Source: DATKQY01 sp035532475
GTDB lineage: Bacteria > Actinomycetota > Acidimicrobiia > Acidimicrobiales > Bog-793
Assembly (NCBI GenBank): GCA_035532475.1
Contig: DATKQY010000064.1
Coordinates: 1-64,000 of the forward strand
Length of the DNA stretch: 64,000 nt
Reading direction: 5' to 3'
The translations under genes and the position numbers were made by a program. Of the stretch, positions 56,782 through 64,000 are shown piece by piece (within the stretch, counting starts at the first letter, position 1; each line of letters opens with the position of its first letter). The notes under the pieces are model-generated. The model did not search any database, was not told where the DNA came from, and was given only the letters and a program-made list of their open reading frames with translations.

Positions 56782-57440
56782 GGCGCGACGAGCAGCTGGC
56801 GGACCTCGTCGTCGGACTCGCCGGTCACGAGGAGGATGACCTCGTCGCCGACGTCGAGGACCGTGTCGCCCCTCGGCACGACGACGCGGCCCTCGCGGAC
56901 GACGGCGACGACCGTCGCCTCACGCGGGAGGCCCATGTCGGCGATCGTGCGGGCGAGGGCCGGCGACCCTTCGGCGAGGGTGACCTCCACGAGGCGGGTG
57001 TTGCCGCCTTCGAAGTGGAGGAGCCGCACGAGCGCGCCGACCGAGACGGCCTCCTCGACGAGCGCCGACAGCAGGTGCGGCGTCGACACGGCGATGTCCA
57101 CGCCCCAGGTCTCGTTGAACAGCCAGTGGTTCTTCGGGTGGTTGACGCGGGCGATGACCCGGGGCACCGCGAACTCCTGTTTGGCGAGGAGCGAGATCAC
57201 GAGGTTGTCCTCGTCGTCGCCGGTGGCCGCCACGACGACGTCCGCGTCCTCGAGGTGGGCCCGCTGGAGCACGTCGACCTCGCACGCGTCCGCGCCGAGC
57301 AGCTTGATCGACGTCGACGACGGAACGCGCTCGATGCCGGGCAGGTTCTTCTCGATCAGCAGCACCTCGTGACCGCTGCTCGCCAGGTCCTCGGCGAGGA
57401 ACGTGCCGACGGCCCCGGCGCCGGCGATCACGACCCTCAT
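56778..57440 (-). CDS. TrkA-type K+ transport regulator, second of a pair
   Basis: 220 residues from ATG at 57440, overlapping the upstream gene as ATGA. TrkA_N Rossmann domain with VVIAGAGAVGTFLAEDLASS and DADVVVAATGDDEDNLVIS; the C-terminal TrkA_C domain begins near residue 130 (SVGALVRLLHFEGG). It binds NAD(H) or ATP and gates a K+ transporter. In mycobacteria two such genes (ceoB, ceoC) are also paired and lie beside an APC permease gene. Confidence 0.93.
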   Translation of the reverse strand: MRVVIAGAGAVGTFLAEDLASSGHEVLLIEKNLPGIERVPSSTSIKLLGADACEVDVLQRAHLEDADVVVAATGDDEDNLVISLLAKQEFAVPRVIARVNHPKNHWLFNETWGVDIAVSTPHLLSALVEEAVSVGALVRLLHFEGGNTRLVEVTLAEGSPALARTIADMGLPREATVVAVVREGRVVVPRGDTVLDVGDEVILLVTGESDDEVRQLLVAP

Positions 57441-58117
57441 CGGCCGCCGGCCTCGCCGGGAGCGGTCGCGGGCTCGCCCAGCACCTCGTCGAGGCGGGTG
57501 CGGGACGCGAAGCTGACCGCAAGATGGAGGAGGTCGCCCTCCTGGCCGACGAGGTCGCCCGGACCGAGCTGGGGGACGCCGGCCCGGGTCACCGCGACGA
57601 TGCGGGCCCCGGTCTCGGTCTCGAGGGAGCTGAGGCGCTTGCCGCACCAGCGCACCGGGAGCGCCCGCTCGACCAGGCGGATCCGCCCGGTCGGGTCGGC
57701 CCACTCGGCGACCGTGCGGTCGGGGAAGAGCTTGCGCAGTACCTGGTCGGTGGTCCAGGTGACGGTCGCCACCGTCGGCAGCCCGAGGCGCTGGTAGATC
57801 TCGGCCCGGCGGGGGTCGTAGATGCGGGCGACAACGTTCGGCACCTCGTAGGTCTCCCGGGCGATGCGGGCGCAGAGGATGTTCGAATTGTCCCCGCTCG
57901 TCACCGCCGCGAGGGCGTGGGCGTGGCGCACCCCGGCCTGCTCGAGCCGGTCCCGGTCGAAGCCCGCGCCGACGACGGCGTCGCCGCCCCAGCCGGCGGG
58001 GAGTCGCTTGAACGCCGCCTCGTTCTTGTCGATGACCGCGACGGTGTGGCCGTCGTGCACGAGCTCGAGCGCGAGGCGCGCTCCCACCCGGCCGCAGCCG
58101 ACGACGATGACATGCAC
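57437..58117 (-). CDS. TrkA-type K+ transport regulator, first of a pair
   Basis: 226 residues from GTG at 58117. The Rossmann motif VHVIVVGCGRVGARLALELV, acidic strand end VAVIDKNEAAF and CARIAREtyevpNVVARIYDP-like hinge identify a TrkA_N domain; TrkA_C follows. Translational coupling to the next trkA gene suggests a hetero-oligomeric ring. No trkH/ktrB channel subunit is in the window, so the adjacent divergent APC permease may be the partner. Confidence 0.93.
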   Translation of the reverse strand: MHVIVVGCGRVGARLALELVHDGHTVAVIDKNEAAFKRLPAGWGGDAVVGAGFDRDRLEQAGVRHAHALAAVTSGDNSNILCARIARETYEVPNVVARIYDPRRAEIYQRLGLPTVATVTWTTDQVLRKLFPDRTVAEWADPTGRIRLVERALPVRWCGKRLSSLETETGARIVAVTRAGVPQLGPGDLVGQEGDLLHLAVSFASRTRLDEVLGEPATAPGEAGGR

Positions 58118-58229
58118 GGCACTATCGAACACGTCACCGGCGGTGCGCACAACTCGCCCCGGTGCCGCCGGGCGCCCGCGTGGCGCGGGAATTGCGTCCT
58201 GGAGGCGCGCTCCAGGCAGACTACGGGGC

Positions 58230-60638
58230 GTGAGCGGCGCCAACGACCCCTCGGTCCCGCCCGGTCTCGGGGGTCCCCGCCCGGCCGTCCGCGGCATCGA
58301 GCTGCCCGAAGGGCTCTCCTACCGGCTGAAGAAGCGGCTCCTCGGCCCGCCGCTCGTCACCGAGCGCCTGCAGCAGGAGAAGCTGAGCAAGGTCCTCGCG
58401 CTCGGGGTGCTCGCCCCGGACATGATCTCGTCGACGGCGTACGGGTCCGAGGAGATCCTGAACCAGCTCGTCCAGTACGTGGGCGTCGCCGCCTTCACGC
58501 TCCTGCTGCCGATCACCGCCGCCATCCTGGTCGTCCTCGTATTCGTGACGCTCTCGTACCGCGAGGTCGTCATGGTGTACACGAAGGCCGGCGGCTCCTA
58601 CGTCGTGAGCCGGGACAACTTCGGTCCCCGGATAGCCCAGATCGCGGCGTCAGCGCTCATCATCGACTACATCCTTACGGTCGCCGTCCAGACGGCCGCC
58701 GGGACGGACGCGCTCACCTCGGCGTTCTCCACGCTCGCGCCGTACCACGTCTACATCACGGTCGCGATCGTGCTCCTCATGACGTGGGGGAACCTGCGCG
58801 GCCTGCGGGAGGCCGGGAAGATCTTCGCCCTGCCCACCTACCTGTTCGTCCTCGGCGTCGGGTCGCTCGTGGTCGTGGGGCTCATCCGGACGGCGCTCGG
58901 CCAGCTGCACGCCCACAGCCTCCAGCACCCCGGGGTCGTCGCAGGCCACACCGGCAGCGGTCTCCTGATGGGGGCCTCCGTGCTCATCGTGCTGCGCGCC
59001 TTCGCCAACGGCGGCGCCTCGCTCACCGGCCTCGAAGCCGTGTCGAACGGCGTGGCCACCTTCCGCGAGCCCACCGGCGCGAACGCCCGCCGGGTCCTCG
59101 TCCTCATGGCGACGATCCTCGGGTCGCTCGTGCTCGGCGTCTCGCTGCTCGCGCACGTGACGCACGCCGTGCCGTACGTCGCCGGCACGCCGACCGTGCT
59201 CTCGCAGGAGGCGCGCTACGTCTTCGGCATCGGGACCTTCGGCCATGCTGCCTTCTACTTCATCCAGGCTGTCACGATGCTGATCCTCTGGACGGGGGGC
59301 AACACGAGCTTCAACGGCTTCCCCAACCTGGCGAGCTTCGTCGCCAAGGACGCGTTCCTCCCTCGCCAGCTGATGCGAAGGGGCCACCGGCTCGTCTTCT
59401 CGAACGGGATCATCATCCTCGCGGTCCTCTCGATCGCCCTCCTGGTGGCGACCAACGCCACGCTCAGCTCGCTCGTCGCGATGTACGCCATCGGCGTGTT
59501 CGTCGGCTTCACCATGGCGGGTGCGGGGATGGTGAAGCATCACCTCCGGGAGCGCCAGCAAAGGTGGCGGCGAAAGGTCGCGATCAACGGCGGGGCCGCC
59601 GCCCTGTCCTTCGCCATCGTCGCCATCCTCGCCGTCGTCAAGTTCACCCAGGGTGCGTGGCTGGTCGTCGTGACCTTCCCGCTCCTGTTCCTCGTCCTCA
59701 TCCACCTCCACCGCATCTACAGCGAGGAGCAGGCCGAGCTCGAGCACAACGTCCAGCACGCGGTGGAGGCCCCGACCCTGAAGCGCCACGCCGTGCTCGT
59801 CTTCGTCGAGCGCCTCGACCTCGCCTCGGCGAGGGCGATCCAGTACGCTCGCTCGCTCAGCCCCGACGAGCCCCGGGCGGTGCACTTCGTCCTCGACACC
59901 CGCGCCAGCCGCGAGCTCGAGGAGCAGTGGACGAGGCTCGGGCTCTCGAGGGTCTCCCTGGAGGTCCTCGAGTGCCCCGACCGCCGCCTCGCGCGCGCCG
60001 CGCTGGAGCTCGTCGCGGAGATCGCCGGCGACGGCCAGACCGAGGTGAGCGTGCTGCTGCCCCGGCGCGGCTTCGAGGGGGTGCTCGGCCGGGTCCTGCA
60101 CGACCAGACCGGTGACCGCATCGCCGCCGTCGTCAGCCAGCTCCCGAACGTCAGCGCCACGATCATCCCGTACCCGCTCGGCAAGCGGCGGCGCTTCCGC
60201 TTGCCCGAGGGGGCCGACATCCTCGCCGCGGCGGAAGCGCGCGCCGCCGTCTCGGCGCGCGGGGAGGGCGCCCAGATCGAGGTGGCGCGCGCTCCGGGCG
60301 AGGCGGCCACCGCGGGCCTCCACGCGGGCGCGCTCCCGGGCACCACGCCGATCGGCGAGCTCCGCTGGCGCCAGCGGGCCCGCGTCGCCGGCAGGATCCG
60401 CTCGGTGCGGGTCCAGCCCGGCGCTGGGATCTCGAGCCTCGAGGCCACCCTGGTCGACCCGACCGGGCAGCTCCTCCTCGTCTTCCAGGGCCGGCGGCTC
60501 GTGCCGGGCATCGAGCCGGGGGCGCGGCTGCTGGTCGAGGGAATGGTCGGCGAGCGCACCCGCCGGACGGCGATGATCAATCCCAGCTATACGCTCCTGT
60601 CGAGCGCGACCGACTCCGACAGCTCGAGGGAGGCCTGA
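58230..60638 (+). CDS. APC-superfamily permease with C-terminal OB-fold domain
   Basis: 802 residues, GTG at 58230. About twelve helices (80-500): LAPDMISSTAYGSEEILNQL (helix 1 with the unwound GSEE region), YTKAGGSYVVSRDNFG and GNTSFNGFPNLASFVAKDAF, as in KUP/KimA-like APC transporters. A cytosolic region follows (about 520-660, UspA-like strand/helix pattern with LVFVERLDLASARAIQYARS). Near the end is a separate OB-fold domain (about 715-790, RVAGRIRSVRVQPGAGISSL, then EATLVDPTGQLLLVFQGRRL). KimA-type relatives import K+. Divergent trkA genes support a K+ role. Confidence 0.85.
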   Translation: MSGANDPSVPPGLGGPRPAVRGIELPEGLSYRLKKRLLGPPLVTERLQQEKLSKVLALGVLAPDMISSTAYGSEEILNQLVQYVGVAAFTLLLPITAAILVVLVFVTLSYREVVMVYTKAGGSYVVSRDNFGPRIAQIAASALIIDYILTVAVQTAAGTDALTSAFSTLAPYHVYITVAIVLLMTWGNLRGLREAGKIFALPTYLFVLGVGSLVVVGLIRTALGQLHAHSLQHPGVVAGHTGSGLLMGASVLIVLRAFANGGASLTGLEAVSNGVATFREPTGANARRVLVLMATILGSLVLGVSLLAHVTHAVPYVAGTPTVLSQEARYVFGIGTFGHAAFYFIQAVTMLILWTGGNTSFNGFPNLASFVAKDAFLPRQLMRRGHRLVFSNGIIILAVLSIALLVATNATLSSLVAMYAIGVFVGFTMAGAGMVKHHLRERQQRWRRKVAINGGAAALSFAIVAILAVVKFTQGAWLVVVTFPLLFLVLIHLHRIYSEEQAELEHNVQHAVEAPTLKRHAVLVFVERLDLASARAIQYARSLSPDEPRAVHFVLDTRASRELEEQWTRLGLSRVSLEVLECPDRRLARAALELVAEIAGDGQTEVSVLLPRRGFEGVLGRVLHDQTGDRIAAVVSQLPNVSATIIPYPLGKRRRFRLPEGADILAAAEARAAVSARGEGAQIEVARAPGEAATAGLHAGALPGTTPIGELRWRQRARVAGRIRSVRVQPGAGISSLEATLVDPTGQLLLVFQGRRLVPGIEPGARLLVEGMVGERTRRTAMINPSYTLLSSATDSDSSREA

Positions 60639-60706
60639 GGCGGCCGCCGCGCCGGCCCGTCGGGGAGCCCGACGGGAGGGGGCTGGCCCTCGGGCCGCCC
60701 GGTATG

Positions 60707-60712
60707 TAACCT
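60707..60712 (+). promoter_or_regulatory. -10 hexamer TAACCT of topA
   Basis: The hexamer is 22 bases before the GTG at 60735. A short leader therefore exists, unlike the leaderless genes in the window. Confidence 0.4.
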
Positions 60713-60734
60713 TCGCCACCGTCCCGAGCAGGTC

Positions 60735-63611
60735 GTGAGCATGCCCAAGCCACTGGTCATCGTCGAGTCACCGGCCAAGGCGAAGACGATCGCGCGCTTC
60801 CTCGGGGACGACTACCTCGTCGAGTCCTCCATCGGGCACATCCGTGACCTGCCGCGCTCGGCCGCCGAGGTCCCCGCCGCCTACAAGGGCGAGGGCTGGG
60901 CGCGCCTCGGCGTGGACGTCGACAACGGGTTCAAGCCCCTCTACGTCGTGTCCCGCGAGAAGCAGGAGCAGGTGAAGAAGCTCCGCTCCCTCGTCGGCCA
61001 GTCGAGCGAGGTCTACCTCGCGACGGACGAGGACCGCGAGGGCGAGTCGATCGCGTGGCACCTGCTCGAGGTGCTCGCCCCCCAGGTGCCGGTCCGGCGG
61101 ATGGTCTTCCACGAGATCACCCGCCAGGCGATCGAGCACGCTATCGAGCACCCGCGGGACCTCGACCGGCGACTCGTCGACGCCCAGGAGGCCCGGCGCA
61201 TCCTCGACCGGCTCTACGGCTACGAGCTCTCGCCGGTGCTGTGGAAGAAGGTGATGCAGGGCCTCTCCGCCGGCCGGGTCCAGAGCGTCTTCACCCGGGT
61301 CGTCGTCGAGCGCGAGCGCGAGCGGATGCGCTTCCGCTCGGCCGCGTGGTGGAGCCTCACCGGCAGCTTCGAGACCGAGCACGCCGAGGCGTTCGAGGCC
61401 GAGCTCGCGAGCCTCGGAGGGAGGAAGATCGCCGAGGGGGGCGACTTCACGTCCGCGGGCCAGCTGGCCGACGCGAGCGCCGTCGTCCTGCTCGACGAGG
61501 CCGGCGCCCGCTCGCTCGGCGGCGCGCTCGAGCGGGCGTCGTTCGCCGTCGTGTCCGTCGAGGAGAAGCCGTACCGGCGCTCGCCCGCCGCGCCGTTCAT
61601 CACTTCGACGCTCCAGCAAGAGGCCGCCCGCAAGCTCCGCTTCTCCGCCCAGCGCACCATGCAGGTCGCGCAGCGCCTCTACGAGCAGGGCTACATCACC
61701 TACATGCGCACGGACTCGACGACGCTGTCCCAGACCGCGCTCAACGCCGCGCGCGACCAGGCGCGCGAGCTCTTCGGCAAGGACAGCGTCCCGTCGGCGC
61801 CGCGCACCTACGACCGGCGGGTGAAGAACGCCCAGGAGGCCCACGAGGCGGTCCGCCCGGCGGGCGAGCGCTTCCGCACCCCCCAGCAGCTCGCCTCGGA
61901 GCTACGCGGCGACGAGCTGCGCCTCTACGAGCTCGTCTGGCAGCGCACGGTCGCCTCGCAGATGATCGACGCGACCGGGGTGACGGCGCGCCTGCGCATC
62001 TCCGGCGAGACGACGGCCGACAGCCCGGCTGCGCCGGCCGGCACCACCGCCGAGTTCACGGCGTCGGGGACGGTCATCACCTCCCCCGGGTTCCTGCGCG
62101 TCTACCGCGAGGACGAGGACGACGTTGAGGAGGAGCGTCGCGAGGGCGACCGGCGGCTGCCGAGCCTCTCGGGCGACGACCCGCTCGCCGTGCGGGCCAT
62201 CGAGCCGGAGGGGCACGCCACCAAGCCGCCGCCGCGCTACACGGAGGCCTCGCTCGTGAAGCGTCTCGAGGAGCTCGGGGTCGGGCGCCCCTCGACGTAC
62301 GCGAGCATGCTCCAGACGATCCAGGACCGGGGCTACGTGTGGAAGCGGGGCAGCGCGCTCGTGCCCTCCCTCACGGCCTTTGCGGTCGTCGGCCTGCTCG
62401 AGGAGCATTTCCCGGCGCTCGTCGACTACGGCTTCACGGCCAGCATGGAGGACGACCTCGACGACATCGCCGGCGGCGAGGAGGAGGCGGTCCCCTGGCT
62501 GGAGCGCTTCTACTTCGGGGCGGACGTCCCCGGTCGCGCCCGCGAGGAGGCCGCCGCCGGCGCCGGCTCGTCGCCCGACGGCGTGCCGGCCGGCGCACGG
62601 CGCGTCGGTGTCGACGGCGTCCACGGCCTGAAAGAGGCGGTCTCCGAGCGGCTCGGCGAGATCGACGCCCGGGAGGTCAACTCGATCCCGATCGGCGCCG
62701 ACGAGAACGGCGAGGTCATCGTCGCCCGCGTCGGCCGCTACGGCCCCTACCTCCAGCGCGGCGAGGACCGCGCCTCGATCCCGGAGGACCTGCCGCCCGA
62801 CGAGCTCACCGTCGAGCGGGCGCTCGAGCTGCTGAACGCCCCGGCGGGGGACCGGGTGCTCGGCGACGACCCGGCGACCGGCCTGCCGGTGCTCGCACGC
62901 GCCGGCCGTTTCGGCCCCTACGTCCAGCTCGGCGAGGCCGAGGCCGGCGGGGACAAGCCGCGCACCGCCTCGTTGTTCAAGTCGATGTCGCCCGACTCGC
63001 TCACCCTGGAGCAGGCGCTCGAGCTGCTCCGGCTGCCCCGGACCGTTGGGGTCGACCCGGCGACGGGCGAGGAGGTGGTGGCTCGCAACGGCCGCTACGG
63101 CCCCTACGTCCAGCGTGGCAGCGAGTCGCGCAGCCTCGAGGCGGAGGAGCAGCTGCTCACGGTCTCCCTCGAGGAGGCGCTGGCGCTGCTCGCGCAGCCG
63201 AAGCAGCGCCGGTTCGGCCGGGCCGCGGCGGCGCCGGCAAAGGAGGTCGGGCAGGACCCCGAGACCGGCCAGACGATCCTTTTGCGCGAGGGCCGCTTCG
63301 GCCCCTACGTGACCGACGGCACGGTGAACGCCTCGCTGCGGCGCGGCGACGACGCCGCGTCGCTCACGCTTGAGCGCGCCGCGGAGCTCCTCGCCGACAA
63401 GCGCGCCGCTGGCCCGGCGCCGGCACGGCGAGGCCGTGCCGCGAAGAAGGCCCCGGCGAAGAAAACCGTCGCGAAAAAGGCCGGCGCGGCGAAGAAAGCC
63501 GTCGCGAAAAAGGCCGGCGCGGCGAAGTCCACGGCGGCGGCGAAGAAGGCCGGGGCGGCGAAGAAGGCCCCGGCCCGCAAGGCGGTCGCGAAGCGGGCCG
63601 GCGCGAGCTGA
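60735..63611 (+). CDS. topA: DNA topoisomerase I with Lys/Ala-rich tail
   Basis: 958 residues from GTG at 60735 (ATG at 60741 also possible). Toprim domain VIVESPAKAKTIARFLG with the acidic cluster ATDEDREGE (D98, D100, E104), active-site Y323 in YITYMRTDST, and the gate domains to about 620. Instead of zinc-finger Cys domains, the C-terminus carries four repeats of about 70 residues with GRYGPYVQRG-like cores (topo_C_Rpt) and a tail of AAKKA/AKKAG repeats (about 895-958). This tail is typical of actinobacterial TopA and gives processive DNA binding. It relaxes negative supercoils. Confidence 0.97.
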   Translation: MSMPKPLVIVESPAKAKTIARFLGDDYLVESSIGHIRDLPRSAAEVPAAYKGEGWARLGVDVDNGFKPLYVVSREKQEQVKKLRSLVGQSSEVYLATDEDREGESIAWHLLEVLAPQVPVRRMVFHEITRQAIEHAIEHPRDLDRRLVDAQEARRILDRLYGYELSPVLWKKVMQGLSAGRVQSVFTRVVVERERERMRFRSAAWWSLTGSFETEHAEAFEAELASLGGRKIAEGGDFTSAGQLADASAVVLLDEAGARSLGGALERASFAVVSVEEKPYRRSPAAPFITSTLQQEAARKLRFSAQRTMQVAQRLYEQGYITYMRTDSTTLSQTALNAARDQARELFGKDSVPSAPRTYDRRVKNAQEAHEAVRPAGERFRTPQQLASELRGDELRLYELVWQRTVASQMIDATGVTARLRISGETTADSPAAPAGTTAEFTASGTVITSPGFLRVYREDEDDVEEERREGDRRLPSLSGDDPLAVRAIEPEGHATKPPPRYTEASLVKRLEELGVGRPSTYASMLQTIQDRGYVWKRGSALVPSLTAFAVVGLLEEHFPALVDYGFTASMEDDLDDIAGGEEEAVPWLERFYFGADVPGRAREEAAAGAGSSPDGVPAGARRVGVDGVHGLKEAVSERLGEIDAREVNSIPIGADENGEVIVARVGRYGPYLQRGEDRASIPEDLPPDELTVERALELLNAPAGDRVLGDDPATGLPVLARAGRFGPYVQLGEAEAGGDKPRTASLFKSMSPDSLTLEQALELLRLPRTVGVDPATGEEVVARNGRYGPYVQRGSESRSLEAEEQLLTVSLEEALALLAQPKQRRFGRAAAAPAKEVGQDPETGQTILLREGRFGPYVTDGTVNASLRRGDDAASLTLERAAELLADKRAAGPAPARRGRAAKKAPAKKTVAKKAGAAKKAVAKKAGAAKSTAAAKKAGAAKKAPARKAVAKRAGAS
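63421..63608 (+). repeat. Degenerate AAKKAG/AVAKK repeat tract of the TopA tail
   Basis: The coding sequence repeats GCGAAGAAGGCC-type units with minor codon variation, encoding a basic low-complexity DNA-binding tail. The longest near-identical copies cover 63466-63525. Confidence 0.85.
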
Positions 63612-63721
63612 GCACGCCGCCGCGCCCGTGCCCGGTCGCCGGGGGGTCGACGGCGGCCGTCCGCCGGCACGGTGAGCACCGGTCCCCGCCGACCCCGCGC
63701 TCCGCCGGGTGGGCGCTGCCG

Positions 63722-63727
63722 TAGTGT
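63722..63727 (+). promoter_or_regulatory. -10 hexamer TAGTGT of tmk
   Basis: It ends eight bases before the GTG at 63736; no Shine-Dalgarno is present. Confidence 0.5.
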
Positions 63728-63735
63728 GCGACCCG

Positions 63736-64000
63736 GTGGGCGCGCGCGGGCGGTTGATCGTGCTGGAGGGCGGTGAGGGGAGCGGCAAGTCGACCCAGGC
63801 GCGCCTCCTCGCCGAGCGGCTCGGGGCCGAGCTCACGCGCGAGCCCGGCGGCACGGAGGTCGGCGAGCGGGTCCGGGCGATCGTGCTCGACCGCTCGCTC
63901 GGCCATCTCGCGCCGCGCGCCGAGCTGCTGTTGATGGTGGCGGCGCGCGCCCAGCATGTCGCCGAGGTCCTCCGGCCCGCCCTCGAGCGCGGTCGTGACG
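63736..64000 (+). CDS. tmk: Thymidylate kinase, N-terminal part, cut by window edge
   Basis: The first 88 codons from GTG at 63736. The P-loop LIVLEGGEGSGKSTQARLLA and the dTMP-binding TREPGGTEVGERVRAIVLDR are diagnostic of thymidylate kinase. LLLMVAARAQHVAEVLRPAL follows as the next conserved helix. The rest lies beyond the window. It phosphorylates dTMP to dTDP. Confidence 0.95.
   Translation, partial: MGARGRLIVLEGGEGSGKSTQARLLAERLGAELTREPGGTEVGERVRAIVLDRSLGHLAPRAELLLMVAARAQHVAEVLRPALERGRD

Overview
This window is 64 kb of chromosome from a very GC-rich actinobacterium. WhiB, a MarP-type protease, an F420-type DDN protein, a pair of ArsA-like ATPases and a Lys/Ala-tailed topoisomerase I all point to Actinomycetota. 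The mixture (soluble FdsABGD formate dehydrogenase, no mycolate or sporulation genes) would fit Acidimicrobiia, but that rank is inference. About 60 genes are supported. Most long alternative frames are shadows caused by GC-biased third positions.

Layout. 1-131: the 5' edge of an IS481-like transposase running out of the window, with its repeat-rich upstream region. 620-4520: a small secreted repeat protein, a nitroreductase with no normal start codon, and a two-component system (response regulator then kinase) preceded by a 57-residue membrane peptide. 5177-12081: an NTF2-like protein and a complete NAD-dependent formate dehydrogenase set (fdsD, fdsA, fdsB, fdsG on the minus strand) with fdhD upstream. 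12248-19781: a secreted GH16 enzyme, an MBL hydrolase, glucose 1-dehydrogenase, a GH15 glucosidase, MarP and PyrE. 19846-29351: a response regulator, two transporters, a phosphatase, an MBL-rhodanese fusion, a peptidase S51 protein, two cyclophilins, lysC and asd. 29637-40039: cell-surface genes (CHAP, YkuD L,D-transpeptidase, DUF5666-like protein), a dienelactone hydrolase, a large membrane protein, an MFS exporter and a DDN protein. 40212-47294: tRNA-Pro(CGG), CorC-like protein, stand-alone receiver, ArsA pair, whiB, MBL, mrp, A-type Fe-S carrier and ridA, an arrangement that recalls the whiB4 neighbourhood of mycobacteria. 47329-54351: YVTN lipoprotein, glnA with a GlnR-like regulator, nadE, an unknown gene and a sigma-70 factor. 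54538-58117: two crcB genes under a fluoride riboswitch, a 25-residue membrane peptide, a HAD phosphatase and two TrkA proteins. 58230-64000: an APC permease carrying an OB-fold tail, topA and the start of tmk.

How the genes work together. Formate oxidation (FdsGBAD plus FdhD) yields NADH. GH15 and glucose dehydrogenase could release and oxidise glucose. LysC and Asd form the start of the aspartate pathway. GlnA with the GlnR-like protein and NadE covers nitrogen and NAD supply. Mrp and the A-type carrier handle Fe-S clusters next to the Fe-S regulator WhiB.

The most distinctive sequence-level observation is promoter architecture: at least twelve genes, plus the nitroreductase with its ATA codon, have a TANNNT -10 hexamer ending 6-8 nt before the start codon and no Shine-Dalgarno, which predicts leaderless transcripts. 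The clearest regulatory RNA is the crcB fluoride riboswitch at 55588-55644.
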